NCBI GenBank assembly: GCA_025062155.1
Contig: JANXAM010000022.1
Location: 1-41,574, forward strand
Direction: 5' to 3'
From: Gloeomargarita sp. SKYB120
GTDB lineage: Bacteria; Cyanobacteriota; Cyanobacteriia; Gloeomargaritales; Gloeomargaritaceae
Length of the DNA: 41,574 nucleotides
The notes under the pieces were generated by a model, which ran no database searches, had not been told where the DNA came from, and was given only the letters and a program-made list of their open reading frames with translations. Of this stretch, positions 33,031-41,574 are shown piece by piece. The translations under genes and the position numbers were made by a program. Every line of letters begins with the position of its first letter. The first letter of the stretch is position 1.

Positions 33031-33050
33031 TGAGCCGCTAGCGGGATACA

Positions 33051-34244
33051 ATGACCAGCAAATCCAGCGGGTTTGAGCTGATGGGCAAAAACTACCGCCG
33101 AACCAACCTGCAGACTCAGCCAGCGCCCACGCGTCCACCGATGCGGCGCTCCCAACCCTGGTGGCAGGTATTTGTCCTGAACACTTTGCGCTTGGGGATT
33201 TTGGGAGTGGGGTTGGGCGTGTTAACGGGCACGGGATTGCACCTCTGGTTGAGCCAGGGGTACGACCGCATTGGCCCGTTTCCCTTGCGCCCGCAAGACC
33301 AGCCACCCACCTGGCAAAGTTTTTTTTGGCCTCCAACGCCGGAGCAGCCGGCTTTGATGCCCCAACCGGTGCGCCCGACGACGCTGGAGGCGCTCATTCC
33401 CCGCCGAGGCGAGATGTCCACCCTGCAACAGCAGCTTTTATCACTCATCCAGCGCCAGCCCCAGATGCAGGTGAGCCTGTACGCGGTGGACTTGGACAGC
33501 GGTGAATACCTGGATATCAACGGTACCCGGACGGTTTCAGCGGCCAGCACAATCAAGTTGCCCCTGCTGCTGGCGGTGTTTCAGGCGTGGGACCAGGGCC
33601 AGGTCCGCCTGGAGGAACGCTTGACCATGACCAAAGCCTTGCTGGCTGGTGGGTCGGGGGATATGCAGTTCCAGCCGGTGGGGACGACGTTCACCTTGCT
33701 GGATACGGCCACCCGCATGATTGTCATCAGCGACAATACGGCGACCAACTTGATCCTGGAGCGTTTGGGGGGCAAGGACGTGGTCAACCGGCTGTTTGCC
33801 AGCTGGGGGTTGCAAACCACGGTGATTCGCAATTGGTTGCCCGACCTAAAAGGCACGAACACCACTAGCGCCGCCGATTTGGTGCATACCCTGGCGCTGA
33901 TCGAGCGGGGGGAATCCCTGTCGCGCCGCAGCCGCGATTGGGTTTTGCACATCCTGCGCAGTACGCAGAACCGGAGTCTGTTGCCGGCGGGTCTAGGGCC
34001 AGGGGCGGTGATTGGTCATAAAACGGGCGATATCGGTTTCATCATTGGGGATGCGGGGGTGGTGGATACAGCGACCGGCCAGCGCTATTTAGTCGCCATC
34101 TTCGTCCAGAGCGCCTACAACGACCCCCGCGCTGTGCAATTGCTCCAGGAATTGTCCCGGCACATCTATCGCTACCTGAACCGGGTCAGGTCACCTGGCA
34201 CACCCAGCCCTTCAGATAGGCCCCCTCCGGCACCCACAGGTTGA
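33051..34244 (+). CDS. Membrane-anchored class A beta-lactamase-like hydrolase
   Basis: A 397-residue protein with a cytosolic start, one membrane helix (about 44-66), a Pro-rich linker and a penicillin-recognising domain. The three serine-enzyme motifs are present: S166-x2-K169 (AASTIK), S227-D-N229 and K324-T-G326. The omega-loop Glu that activates deacylating water in class A beta-lactamases is not evident (region NWLPDLKGTN), so it may act on peptidoglycan or other substrates rather than give resistance. A start at ATG 33081 is possible. Its end overlaps rlmI by 59 bp. Confidence 0.82.
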   Translation: MTSKSSGFELMGKNYRRTNLQTQPAPTRPPMRRSQPWWQVFVLNTLRLGILGVGLGVLTGTGLHLWLSQGYDRIGPFPLRPQDQPPTWQSFFWPPTPEQPALMPQPVRPTTLEALIPRRGEMSTLQQQLLSLIQRQPQMQVSLYAVDLDSGEYLDINGTRTVSAASTIKLPLLLAVFQAWDQGQVRLEERLTMTKALLAGGSGDMQFQPVGTTFTLLDTATRMIVISDNTATNLILERLGGKDVVNRLFASWGLQTTVIRNWLPDLKGTNTTSAADLVHTLALIERGESLSRRSRDWVLHILRSTQNRSLLPAGLGPGAVIGHKTGDIGFIIGDAGVVDTATGQRYLVAIFVQSAYNDPRAVQLLQELSRHIYRYLNRVRSPGTPSPSDRPPPAPTG

Positions 34245-35379
34245 TGGGGTGGTCCCAGGGTTGCCCCAGCGGTTGCAGCAAATGCACCGTGCGCCCACTG
34301 TCTATGGCCGCCGCCGCTAGGATTTTTTGGAACAAGTCGGCGTTTACCAACCCCGAACAGGAAAAGGTCACCAGCAAACCCCCAGGTTTGAGCAATTTCA
34401 TCGCCAAAAGATTGATGTCCTTGTAACCACGGGCGGCTTTGGGGACTTGGGCCTGGGCATCGGCAAACTTGGGTGGGTCCAGGATGATGTGGTCAAAGGT
34501 GCGGCCCTCATCCCGGTAGCGGCGCAACAGTTGAAACACATCGCCCACTACGCTTGTGACGCAGCGGTTGTCGAACCCGTTAAGGGCCACGTTTTTCAGG
34601 GCAATATCCAAAGCGCGGGCCGAGCTATCAATTTGGGTCACGTGCTGGCATCCGGCCCGCAGCAGGCTCACCGTAAACCCGCCGGTGTAGGCAAAGCAAT
34701 TGAGGGCTTCCCCACCCCGACAGTAGGTTTGCACCACCCGCCGGTTCTCGCGCTGGTCTAAGTAAAACCCAGTTTTATGCCCCTGCCGAACATCTACCCA
34801 AAACCGGTTGTGGTACTCCTGGATGGGCACGAGTTCCGGTGGTTCGGGGCCGTGGATCAAACCAGCGCGCAGCGGCAAACCCTCTTTGGTGCGACTCTCG
34901 GCGTCCGACCGCTCATAAATCGTGGCCCTTGGATAGCGTTCGCGCAACGCCTCAACCAGCGTTTCCCGCCAGTACTCGGCGCCCCAACTGAGCAGTTGCA
35001 GAACGAGCACCTCCCCATAGCGGTCCAGAATGACCCCCGGTAGCCCATCGGCTTCGGCATAAATCAGGCGGTAGCTGTCCAGGTCGGGCTGCTGGGCAAA
35101 CGGTTCCCGTCGCGCCAGGGCTTGGTGAATCCGAGTGCGCCACCATTGGCGGTCCAGGCGGTCGTCCGGCTGAAAGCTCCACACTCGCACCGCAATCTGG
35201 GACTGGGGCGACCAAGCTCCCCAGGCCAACCATTCCCCGCTGTGGGCGTAAACCCCAACGGTTTCTCCCGGCGACGGTTGGCCTCGCACCCGCGCAATCG
35301 CGCCCGAGAATACCCAGGGGTGATAGCGGTACAGGGACTTTTCCCGCCCTGGCTTCAGGACAACCTGGGGAATGTCCAC
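34186..35379 (-). CDS. rlmI: 23S rRNA m5C methyltransferase, RlmI type
   Basis: A 397-residue SAM-dependent methyltransferase. A PUA domain (VVLKPGREKSLYRYHPWVFSGAI to about 70, in parts) and a central EEHEE-type domain precede the Rossmann domain with NCFAYTGGFTVSLLRAG, ILDPPKFADAQ and the TFSCSG motif carrying the likely catalytic Cys. It should methylate C1962 of 23S rRNA, as in E. coli. The GTG start directly follows the sigma factor stop, so both share a transcript. Confidence 0.88.
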   Translation of the reverse strand: MDIPQVVLKPGREKSLYRYHPWVFSGAIARVRGQPSPGETVGVYAHSGEWLAWGAWSPQSQIAVRVWSFQPDDRLDRQWWRTRIHQALARREPFAQQPDLDSYRLIYAEADGLPGVILDRYGEVLVLQLLSWGAEYWRETLVEALRERYPRATIYERSDAESRTKEGLPLRAGLIHGPEPPELVPIQEYHNRFWVDVRQGHKTGFYLDQRENRRVVQTYCRGGEALNCFAYTGGFTVSLLRAGCQHVTQIDSSARALDIALKNVALNGFDNRCVTSVVGDVFQLLRRYRDEGRTFDHIILDPPKFADAQAQVPKAARGYKDINLLAMKLLKPGGLLVTFSCSGLVNADLFQKILAAAAIDSGRTVHLLQPLGQPWDHPINLWVPEGAYLKGWVCQVT

Positions 35380-36411
35380 CTAGCTGGCCAGGTACTCCCG
35401 GATGTTCACCCGCCGGCGGCGCAGGTGTTCCAGGGCCTGTTGCTCCAATTGCCGCACCCGCTCCCGCGACAGGTTCAAGCGCTTGCCCACCTTGGATAGG
35501 GAGAGTTCCTTGCCATCCTGCAGCCCAAACCGCAGGCTGATGACTTCCCGTTGCTGGGGCGTCAGTTCCGCCATCAACCGCTCCAAGTCGCCTCGCAGCG
35601 CCTCCCGCGTGGTAAAGTCCTCCGGCGACATCCCCTTGTCTTCCAGGAGTTCCCCCAGTTCTGTGTCTTGGTTATCGCCGATGCGTAGGTCCATCGAGAT
35701 GGGTTGCCGCGCCATCGTCAAGTACTCGCGAATCTGGGCCGGGTCCAACTCCAGGGCCTGGGCAATTTCCGACGGTGTGGGTGAGCGCCCCAACTGCTGG
35801 GACAACTCCCGCTGGGTCTTTTTGATTTTGTTCAGCTTTTCCGTGATGTGGATCGGCAAGCGAATCGTACGGGCCTGCTGGGCAATGGCGCGGGTAATCG
35901 CCTGGCGGATCCACCAGTAGGCATAGGTAGAGAACTTGTAGCCCCGCGTGGGGTCAAACTTCTCGACGCCCCGCTCCAGCCCCAAGGTGCCCTCCTGAAT
36001 CAGGTCCAGCAGTTCCAGGTTGCGCTTTTGGTACTTCTTGGCGATGGAGACCACCAGCCGCAAATTCGCTTCAATCATCCGTTGCTTGGCCCGCTGGCCC
36101 CGCCGTAGTGTCTGGCGCAATTCCTCTACCGACAACCCCGCCCGCTTGGCCCAAGTTTCCTCATCGGGAGGTTGCCCTGTTTCCGCCGCCATCCGGTCGC
36201 GCAGCTCCAGGAGCCGCATCATCTGCTGCACCTGCTTGCCGTAAACAATTTCCTCCTCGTGGGTCAGCAGGGGCACCCGGCCAATCTCCTGCAAATAGGT
36301 GCGCACCATGTCCGGCGTCACCGCCGCCCGTCGCCCGCTCTCCAAGTCACTGGGGGCAGTCCAACTGTTTTCCAGCTCGTCGGTGGGGAGTTCAGTGTAG
36401 TCGTGCATCAT
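35380..36411 (-). CDS. sigC: Group 2 RNA polymerase sigma factor, SigC-like
   Basis: A 343-residue sigma-70 protein without the long N-terminal region 1.1 of the primary factor. Region 1.2 ([27 protein letters not shown], in parts), region 2 ([21 protein letters not shown] and [17 protein letters not shown]), 2.4/3.0 ([18 protein letters not shown]), and the region 4.2 helix ([19 protein letters not shown]) are complete. [17 protein letters not shown] favours SigC over SigB, SigD or SigE, at moderate confidence. Such factors adjust transcription to nutrient, heat or stationary conditions. ATG 36411 or the adjacent 36408 may be used. Confidence 0.83.
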   Translation of the reverse strand: MMHDYTELPTDELENSWTAPSDLESGRRAAVTPDMVRTYLQEIGRVPLLTHEEEIVYGKQVQQMMRLLELRDRMAAETGQPPDEETWAKRAGLSVEELRQTLRRGQRAKQRMIEANLRLVVSIAKKYQKRNLELLDLIQEGTLGLERGVEKFDPTRGYKFSTYAYWWIRQAITRAIAQQARTIRLPIHITEKLNKIKKTQRELSQQLGRSPTPSEIAQALELDPAQIREYLTMARQPISMDLRIGDNQDTELGELLEDKGMSPEDFTTREALRGDLERLMAELTPQQREVISLRFGLQDGKELSLSKVGKRLNLSRERVRQLEQQALEHLRRRRVNIREYLAS

Positions 36412-36715
36412 GGGCTTGTTCCTAGGGTGGAAAAAATGAAAACTTCGTCGCTGTGGACCTTAGGCTGTCCAGAATAAAGGTTGCGTCAGGGTCTTATCCG
36501 CCCCTGTACCCTTGGTCGCTCATTTGTCTCTCCTGCGTCAAACCCTAACCAAGGTATGCTTCGTAACCCAACCGTTACCTGTTCCGCCCGCCTACAGCGC
36601 CGCTTGACATTAACCTCATGTTTAATATGATAAACCAAATGTATCCTTCTGTAAATTCATAGGCCGCGCCGCAAACACTGGATTGGCAAGACGGATGCCC
36701 GGACGCGGAAGTTCC
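36412..36715. other. 304-bp gap with a plus-strand promoter-like site
   Basis: No gene is seen. On the plus strand TTGACA (36604-36609) and TATGAT (36626-36631) have a 16-bp spacer, a good sigma-70 promoter shape. No plus-strand gene follows, so any transcript would run antisense into the HerA-like gene or be a small RNA. On the minus strand the region must also hold the sigma factor promoter, not recognised with confidence. Confidence 0.4.
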
Positions 36716-38359
36716 TTAAAACCCCAAATCTTGCCGAGCAGAACGGGCACGGGCCAACACCTTCTCCCGCTGCTGGGTACTGTCCAGGTAGCCTAGGGAC
36801 TGGTAAAACGCCTGGTCGTAGGGACGGGTCTGGATCACCACTGGCATGGGCACCGCATGACCCAGCACCAGGGCTTGTTGTTTGGAGTCCAGTTTCGCCA
36901 GCACCGACCGCAGCCCTTGACTGCCCGCCACGCCGGTAAAGATGGCCTCGATGTCCTTTTCATCGTTGAGCAGGGCGGTAATCCGGGTGCCAATTTGGGA
37001 CATCACCTCGTTGTCAATCCCTGACGGGCGCTGGTCTACCACCAACAGCGTCACAAAGTATTTGCGCATCTCCCGCGCAATCGTCCCAAAGATGGTCTGG
37101 TGGGCCACGGCGGGGTTCAAAAACCGGTGCGCCTCCTCAATCGTGATCACCAGTTGCCGGGGCCGGTCGCTGGGGTCTTTGGATTGCAAAAATTTCTCGG
37201 CCTTTTTCACGTAGGAACTGTGGATCCGGCGGGTGATGATGTTGGTGGCAAGCATATAGGCCAGCAGGTTGGATTGGGAGCCAAATTCAATCACCACGTG
37301 TTTCCCTGCATCCAAGTCCCGCAGGATTTGCTGGACGTAGTTGTTGGCCGACGCTGAGCGAATGTAGGACAGGTTTTCCAGGCGCTGGAGCTTGCGTTGC
37401 AGGGCCATGATGGCAGCGGGACTTCCCCGCCGGGTCTGGCAGAATTCCTGAATGTCATCGTTGGACAACTGCAACAGTTGAGCGATCCACTGGTTGCCGT
37501 ACTCCGCCCGCAGGATGTTGGCGTTTTCGATGCTGGCTTCCGAGAGATTCAACACTTCCCGCAGCAACTCCAGGTCTTCCACCTCAATTTGGTCCAGGCT
37601 AATCCACAGCTCTTGGGCCTGGGGGACGCCCCGCCGCTTGGTCGAGGCCGGGTCGAGGGTATAAATCTGCACCTGGTCGGGAAACAACTGTTTCAACCCC
37701 TTGACCATTGAGACGTCGCGCCCCTCTTTCATCGCCTCCCAGCCGTACTCCGAGTGCATGTCAAAGATCAAATTCACCGCCGCCTGCTTGTGAATGATCC
37801 CGCACAGGAGCAGCCGGGTGAGAAACGATTTACCCGTCCCCGATTTCCCGAAAATGCCGTTGCTGCGCTCCACAAACCGGTCCAGGTCAATACAGATGGG
37901 CACGTCCATGTCCAGGGGCCGCCCGATGGCGAAGTTGCGCCGGTGCGGGTCGTCCTCCCAACCGAACACTGAGCGAAAATCCTGTTCCGACGCCTCGTAC
38001 ACCTGGCTGAAATGACTTGGCACCGTTTTGACCGGCAGGAGTTCCATGGGCTGGTCGCCATCGCCCGTGACCAAAACCAACATGGGGTTGAGCGTAATCG
38101 TGGAATAGGTGCCGGTACCCGCCAACACTTGGGTAAGAAAGTGGTTGTGGGGCGCGGGGGGGTCCGCCAGGATCCGAGGGCTCGCAGTTCCCAATGCCAC
38201 ATCCGTCAACATACAAAAAAAGCGAGCACGCCGTCCCTGCACCACCAAAAATTTCCCTACCCGCAAATCCTCCACCGAGACATCGGGATGCAACCGCACC
38301 TCCAAACCTTGGGTGAGAGACCCTTGAATCACCAGACCGAGGGGGGCTGTATTGGTCAT
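36716..38359 (-). CDS. HerA-like hexameric ATPase (DUF87)
   Basis: A protein of about 547 residues. ATG 38359 (MTNTAPLGL) is preferred to GTG/ATG codons upstream. An N-terminal HAS-barrel (LGLVIQGSL, LRVGKFLVVQG) precedes a RecA/FtsK-type domain with Walker A FGKSGTGKSF (about 171-179), an LIFDMHSEYGW segment, Walker B LVITIEEAHRF near 410 and an RQMRK-like arginine region (IAREMRKYFVTLLVVDQRPSG, in parts). HerA translocates DNA, paired in archaea with the NurA nuclease; no NurA gene is adjacent here. This cyanobacterial form is widespread and its role is unclear. Confidence 0.85.
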   Translation of the reverse strand: MTNTAPLGLVIQGSLTQGLEVRLHPDVSVEDLRVGKFLVVQGRRARFFCMLTDVALGTASPRILADPPAPHNHFLTQVLAGTGTYSTITLNPMLVLVTGDGDQPMELLPVKTVPSHFSQVYEASEQDFRSVFGWEDDPHRRNFAIGRPLDMDVPICIDLDRFVERSNGIFGKSGTGKSFLTRLLLCGIIHKQAAVNLIFDMHSEYGWEAMKEGRDVSMVKGLKQLFPDQVQIYTLDPASTKRRGVPQAQELWISLDQIEVEDLELLREVLNLSEASIENANILRAEYGNQWIAQLLQLSNDDIQEFCQTRRGSPAAIMALQRKLQRLENLSYIRSASANNYVQQILRDLDAGKHVVIEFGSQSNLLAYMLATNIITRRIHSSYVKKAEKFLQSKDPSDRPRQLVITIEEAHRFLNPAVAHQTIFGTIAREMRKYFVTLLVVDQRPSGIDNEVMSQIGTRITALLNDEKDIEAIFTGVAGSQGLRSVLAKLDSKQQALVLGHAVPMPVVIQTRPYDQAFYQSLGYLDSTQQREKVLARARSARQDLGF

Positions 38360-38503
38360 AAATCCCGTCCGTACCACCATTAAATTGGTTCTATCCTACA
38401 TCCGAATGAGCGACAACGGGGGAGAAACTAGACTAGAAGCCAGAAATTAGATAGAAAACGGTTGAACTGGACCAGCTCAGATACGCGGTCAGCAAAGAAA
38501 ATA

Positions 38504-38542
38504 CCCCCCAGCTGGGGGGCAAACTACATCTCCTATGGAGAT
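38504..38542 (-). terminator. Double hairpin terminator after psbA
   Basis: On the minus strand, 18 bp after the psbA stop, ATCTCC-ATA-GGAGAT (38528-38542) forms a small hairpin. A perfect 16-bp palindrome CCCCCCAGCTGGGGGG (38504-38519) follows, then TATTTTCTTT. This is a strong transcription terminator and may stabilise the mRNA end. Confidence 0.75.
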
Positions 38543-38559
38543 TGCGAATTGGTCTGGAA

Positions 38560-39630
38560 TTAGCCGTTGATCGCTGGCGCTACCACCGGTTCAGCAGACG
38601 CCAAATCCAAGGGGAAGTTGTGCGCGTTGCGTTCGTGCATCACTTCGATCCCCAGGTTGGCCCGGTTGATCACATCCGCCCAGGTGTTAATCACCCGACC
38701 TTGGCTGTCCACGATGGACTGGTTGAAGTTGAACCCGTTCAGGTTAAAGGCCATCGTGCTGATCCCCAGCGAGGTGAACCAGATGCCCACCACCGGCCAA
38801 GCCGCCAGGAAGAAGTGCAGCGAGCGGCTGTTGTTGAAGCTGGCGTACTGGAAGATCAACCGGCCAAAGTAGCCGTGGGCTGCGACAATGCTGTAGGTTT
38901 CTTCCGTTTGGCCAAACTTGTAGCCGTAGTTTTGAGACTCCTCCTCAGTAGTCTCCCGGATCAGGGAAGAGGTCACCAGCGAACCATGCATGGCGCAGAA
39001 CAGGGCACCGCCAAACACACCCGCCACCCCCAGCATGTGGAAGGGGTGCATCAGGATGTTGTGCTCCGCTTGGAACACCAGCATGAAGTTGAAGGTACCA
39101 GAAATCCCCAAGGGCATCCCATCCGAGAAGGAGCCTTGGCCAATCGGGTAAATCAGGAACACGGCAGTCGCCGCCGCCACCGGTGCCGAGTAGGCCACGC
39201 AGATCCAAGGCCGCATCCCCAACCGGTAGGACAGCTCCCACTCGCGACCCATGTAGCAGAACACCCCAATCAGGAAGTGCAGCACGATCAACTGGTAGGG
39301 GCCGCCATTGTAGAGCCACTCATCCATCGAAGCTGCTTCCCAGATGGGGTACAGGTGCAGCCCAATCGCGTTGGAGGTGGGCACCACCGCAGCCGTGATG
39401 ATGTTGTTGCCATACAGCAGCGAACCCGACACCGGCTCACGAATCCCGTCAATGTCCACCGGCGGAGCCGCAATAAACGCAATGATGAAGCAAGCCGTGG
39501 CAGTCAGCAGGGTGGGGATCATCAACACGCCAAACCAGCCCACATACAGCCGGTTGTCCGTGCTGGTCACCCACTGGCAAAACTGTTCCCACAGGCTCAC
39601 GCTCGAACGACGTTCCAGGGTTACAGTCAT
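38560..39630 (-). CDS. psbA: Photosystem II D1 protein
   Basis: A 356-residue reaction-centre protein of the thylakoid, binding P680, pheophytin, QB and the Mn4Ca cluster. Key residues are in place: Y161, D170, E189, H190, H198, H215, S264, H272, H332, E333, H337, D342 and A344 (processing site). Residue 130 is Glu, as in high-light D1 forms. The C-terminal extension after A344 is 12 residues ([12 protein letters not shown]) rather than the usual 16. An HLR1-like site overlaps its promoter. Other psbA copies are likely elsewhere in the genome. Single-gene transcript with its own terminator. Confidence 0.98.
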   Translation of the reverse strand: MTVTLERRSSVSLWEQFCQWVTSTDNRLYVGWFGVLMIPTLLTATACFIIAFIAAPPVDIDGIREPVSGSLLYGNNIITAAVVPTSNAIGLHLYPIWEAASMDEWLYNGGPYQLIVLHFLIGVFCYMGREWELSYRLGMRPWICVAYSAPVAAATAVFLIYPIGQGSFSDGMPLGISGTFNFMLVFQAEHNILMHPFHMLGVAGVFGGALFCAMHGSLVTSSLIRETTEEESQNYGYKFGQTEETYSIVAAHGYFGRLIFQYASFNNSRSLHFFLAAWPVVGIWFTSLGISTMAFNLNGFNFNQSIVDSQGRVINTWADVINRANLGIEVMHERNAHNFPLDLASAEPVVAPAING

Positions 39631-39680
39631 AGTCCTATAAGTCCAGTGAACGACAACAGTAGGGAAAACTCCCTGGCAGT

Positions 39681-39719
39681 ATATTAGCCCAAACCCTGGG
39701 TTTTGTGAAGGACTGTTAC
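39681..39719 (-). promoter_or_regulatory. psbA promoter with HLR1-like element
   Basis: On the minus strand, TTCACA (39704-39709) and TAATAT (39681-39686) are spaced 17 bp, about 50 bp before the psbA ATG. GTAACAGT-CC-TTCACAAA (39702-39719) matches the tandem HLR1 octamer at 13 of 16 positions with the correct 2-bp gap and overlaps the -35, a position fitting RpaB control. An A/T-rich stretch lies just upstream. Confidence 0.6.
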
Positions 39720-39737
39720 AGGTTTTTTATATTTTTG

Positions 39738-40112
<375 letters not shown>

Positions 40113-40170
40113 TCAGTTTCTCAGAATCCGGTAAGCTAAAGGGGGAAATTTTAGGAAAATTGCCGACTCC

Positions 40171-41049
40171 ATGCTCACCAATCAAGACCGCGTCCAGGTG
40201 CTGAGCGAAGCGTTGCCCTATATCCAGAAGTTCACGGGGCGGACGATGGTCATCAAGTACGGCGGAGCGGCGATGAAAGATGAATCCTTAAAGCAGCAGG
40301 TGATTAGCGATGTGGTGTTCATGTCCTGTGTCGGGATTCGCCCGATCCTGGTGCATGGGGGCGGGCCGGAGATCAATGCTTGGCTGGATAAGTTGGGTAT
40401 CGCGCCCCAGTTCAAAAACGGGTTGCGGGTCACGGATGCCGCCACGATGGCGGTGGTGGAAATGGTGCTGGTGGGGCGGGTGAATAAGGAAATTGTGCGT
40501 TTGATTAACCAAGCAGGGGGCAGAGCAGTGGGAGTGGCCGGTGTGGATGGTCATCTGATCCAAGCGCGGCCCGAAGGTTCAGACGACATCGGTTTTGTGG
40601 GGGAAGTCAAAAGCGTGGAAACCCATTTATTAGAGACCCTGATCCAGGCAGGCTATATCCCTGTGGTGTCCAGCGTCGCCGCTGATGAAACTGGCCAAGC
40701 CTACAACATCAACGCCGATACGGTCGCTGGAGAAATTGCCGCTGCACTAGGGGCTGAGAAGTTAATTTTGCTCACCGACACCCCTGGCATTCTCCAGGAC
40801 CCCAAAGACCCCAGCACCCTATACCATTTCTTAAATATCCAGCAAGCCCGAGAACTGATTGAGCAAGGGGTAATCCGGGGCGGCATGATCCCCAAGGTAA
40901 ACTGCTGCGTGCGGTCGCTGGCCCAGGGCGTAAAAGCAGCGCACATTCTCGATGGCCGGTTGCCCCACGCGCTCTTGCTAGAAATTTTTACCGACACCGG
41001 CATCGGCTCAATGATTGTGGCTTCAGGGATGGGGAGCCTCAACAGTTAG
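40171..41049 (+). CDS. argB: Acetylglutamate kinase
   Basis: A 292-residue kinase for the second step of arginine synthesis. VIKYGGAAM near 27-35, [44 protein letters not shown] and [10 protein letters not shown] are family motifs. The N-terminal helix ([16 protein letters not shown]) is that of the hexameric, arginine-inhibited type, which in cyanobacteria is relieved by PII binding under nitrogen sufficiency. Length is normal and no arg operon surrounds it. Confidence 0.96.
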   Translation: MLTNQDRVQVLSEALPYIQKFTGRTMVIKYGGAAMKDESLKQQVISDVVFMSCVGIRPILVHGGGPEINAWLDKLGIAPQFKNGLRVTDAATMAVVEMVLVGRVNKEIVRLINQAGGRAVGVAGVDGHLIQARPEGSDDIGFVGEVKSVETHLLETLIQAGYIPVVSSVAADETGQAYNINADTVAGEIAAALGAEKLILLTDTPGILQDPKDPSTLYHFLNIQQARELIEQGVIRGGMIPKVNCCVRSLAQGVKAAHILDGRLPHALLLEIFTDTGIGSMIVASGMGSLNS

Positions 41050-41090
41050 GTTGTTTCTCAAGGTGAGCCGCATAAAATGGGAGCGGACTC

Positions 41091-41525
41091 GTGGCTCGCC
41101 GCGTTATGCGCAAGTTGCTGTTTCTGGACTTTGACGGGGTGTTGCACGCGGAGGGGGAAGAACCTTTGACTCGCTTGCCCTTCGTGGAACAGTGCTTACT
41201 AACCCTCCCCTACCTGGACATTGTGATCAGTTCAGCATGGCGGCATGGGCATCCCTTTGAAGCGTTACGGTCGTTGTTTAGCCCGCCCTTACGGCCCCGT
41301 GTTGTGGGCATGACACCAATTCTCCCCGATGGGCTGTGCCCTGGGGGCCGTCGCCGGGAAATCGAAGCCTTTCTTGCCAGTGAACGAGCCTGTAGTTGGG
41401 TGGCTCTGGACGACATGCCGGAGTTGTTCGCCCCTGCTGACCCGCATCTGATCTGGGTGGACCCCTTGGCCGGCTTTACTGACCGGGAAGGAGATGCCCT
41501 GCGGACTTGGTATCACAGCAACTAG
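41091..41525 (+). CDS. HAD-like protein (SAK-type HAD domain)
   Basis: A 144-residue protein with HAD motif I LFLDFDGVLH (nucleophile Asp near 14), IVISSAWRHG as motif II, GGRRREIEAFL and WVALDDMPELF as motif IV. It resembles the compact HAD domain found in Swiss-army-knife RNA-repair proteins and in many stand-alone bacterial proteins; substrate unknown. The GTG at 41091 has GGGAG upstream; ATG 41106 is an alternative. It follows argB by 41 bp. The last 49 bp of the window hold no recognisable gene. Confidence 0.75.
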   Translation: MARRVMRKLLFLDFDGVLHAEGEEPLTRLPFVEQCLLTLPYLDIVISSAWRHGHPFEALRSLFSPPLRPRVVGMTPILPDGLCPGGRRREIEAFLASERACSWVALDDMPELFAPADPHLIWVDPLAGFTDREGDALRTWYHSN

Positions 41526-41574
41526 GCCCCGAAACCTTTATATTCCCTGTAAACAGTGCAATTTTTGCCGCAGG

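Noticed and set aside
33051-34244. Beta-lactamase giving antibiotic resistance
   Set aside because: The omega-loop Glu needed for class A deacylation is not visible, and the protein is membrane-anchored with a long linker, as in cyanobacterial serine hydrolases of unknown role.
38542-39687. A 381-codon open frame on the strand opposite psbA
   Set aside because: It covers psbA almost exactly and has no recognisable protein motif. Strong codon bias in psbA explains the lack of stops on the other strand.
41526-41574. Start of another gene at the right edge
   Set aside because: Only 49 bp remain, with no start codon preceded by a ribosome site.

Overview
The window is a chromosomal segment of a cyanobacterium. 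The evidence is psbA (photosystem II D1), a high-light-inducible protein gene, ycf37, ycf51 and crr7-type genes, a cyanobacterial group 2 sigma factor, minCDE, and several families found almost only in cyanobacteria. The DNA is GC-rich by eye. I noticed no CRISPR array, rRNA or tRNA gene. A unicellular, rod-forming Synechococcus-type organism is a reasonable guess, because minC, minD and minE are all present; I cannot name the species.

Layout. 1-1.3 kb: the end of a WYL regulator and a mazEF toxin-antitoxin pair whose toxin runs into a convergent Trp-rich (TIGR02450) gene. 1.2-7.8 kb: a minus-strand operon (MBL-fold protein, BioD/DRTGG protein, Trp-rich protein), a site-2-protease-like membrane protein without its HExxH histidines, GldA-type dehydrogenase, Ycf51, a SIMPL protein and queG. 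7.9-11 kb: divergent znuC/znuA around Zur-like boxes, and a sugar transferase. 11-13.6 kb: a secreted protein, a short TA-ended MITE, and an Rrf2 regulator in one operon with cysK. 13.8-18.7 kb: a long minus-strand run (DUF697 GTPase, YtxH, DUF948, der, membrane protein, bioY, lspA). 18.7-22.4 kb: hli, then ycf37, crr7 and plsY, a glutaredoxin-like gene, pyrB and a small membrane protein. 22.7-25.4 kb: an accessory patch with a tyrosine recombinase, a YrdC/Sua5-type gene cut by an IS630-family element, and an IS1-family remnant. 25.4-32 kb: tsaD, speA, an NTF2-like secreted protein, minC-minD-minE and a glycosyltransferase, ending in a second decayed IS630 relic. 32.4-41.5 kb: folK, a class-A-like serine hydrolase, rlmI, sigma factor, HerA-like ATPase, psbA, a HIT protein, argB and a HAD protein.

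Themes. (1) Photosynthesis and light stress: psbA and hli each carry a tandem octamer resembling the RpaB-binding HLR1 element, and ycf37, crr7 and ycf51 are nearby. (2) Mobile DNA: two IS630-family relics, a 95-bp MITE and several short dispersed repeats share the end sequence TATAGC(C/T)AAG and/or a CCCTGCAACC core. One insertion truncated a tRNA t6A-type gene beside tsaD, and another supplies the stop codon of folK. (3) Gene packing is tight: 1-8 bp same-strand overlaps are common, and several convergent pairs overlap by 4 to 120 bp. I found no clearly new defence or metabolic system. The best leads are the pseudo-protease, the repeat family, the mazF/Trp-rich overlap and the rrf2-cysK pair.
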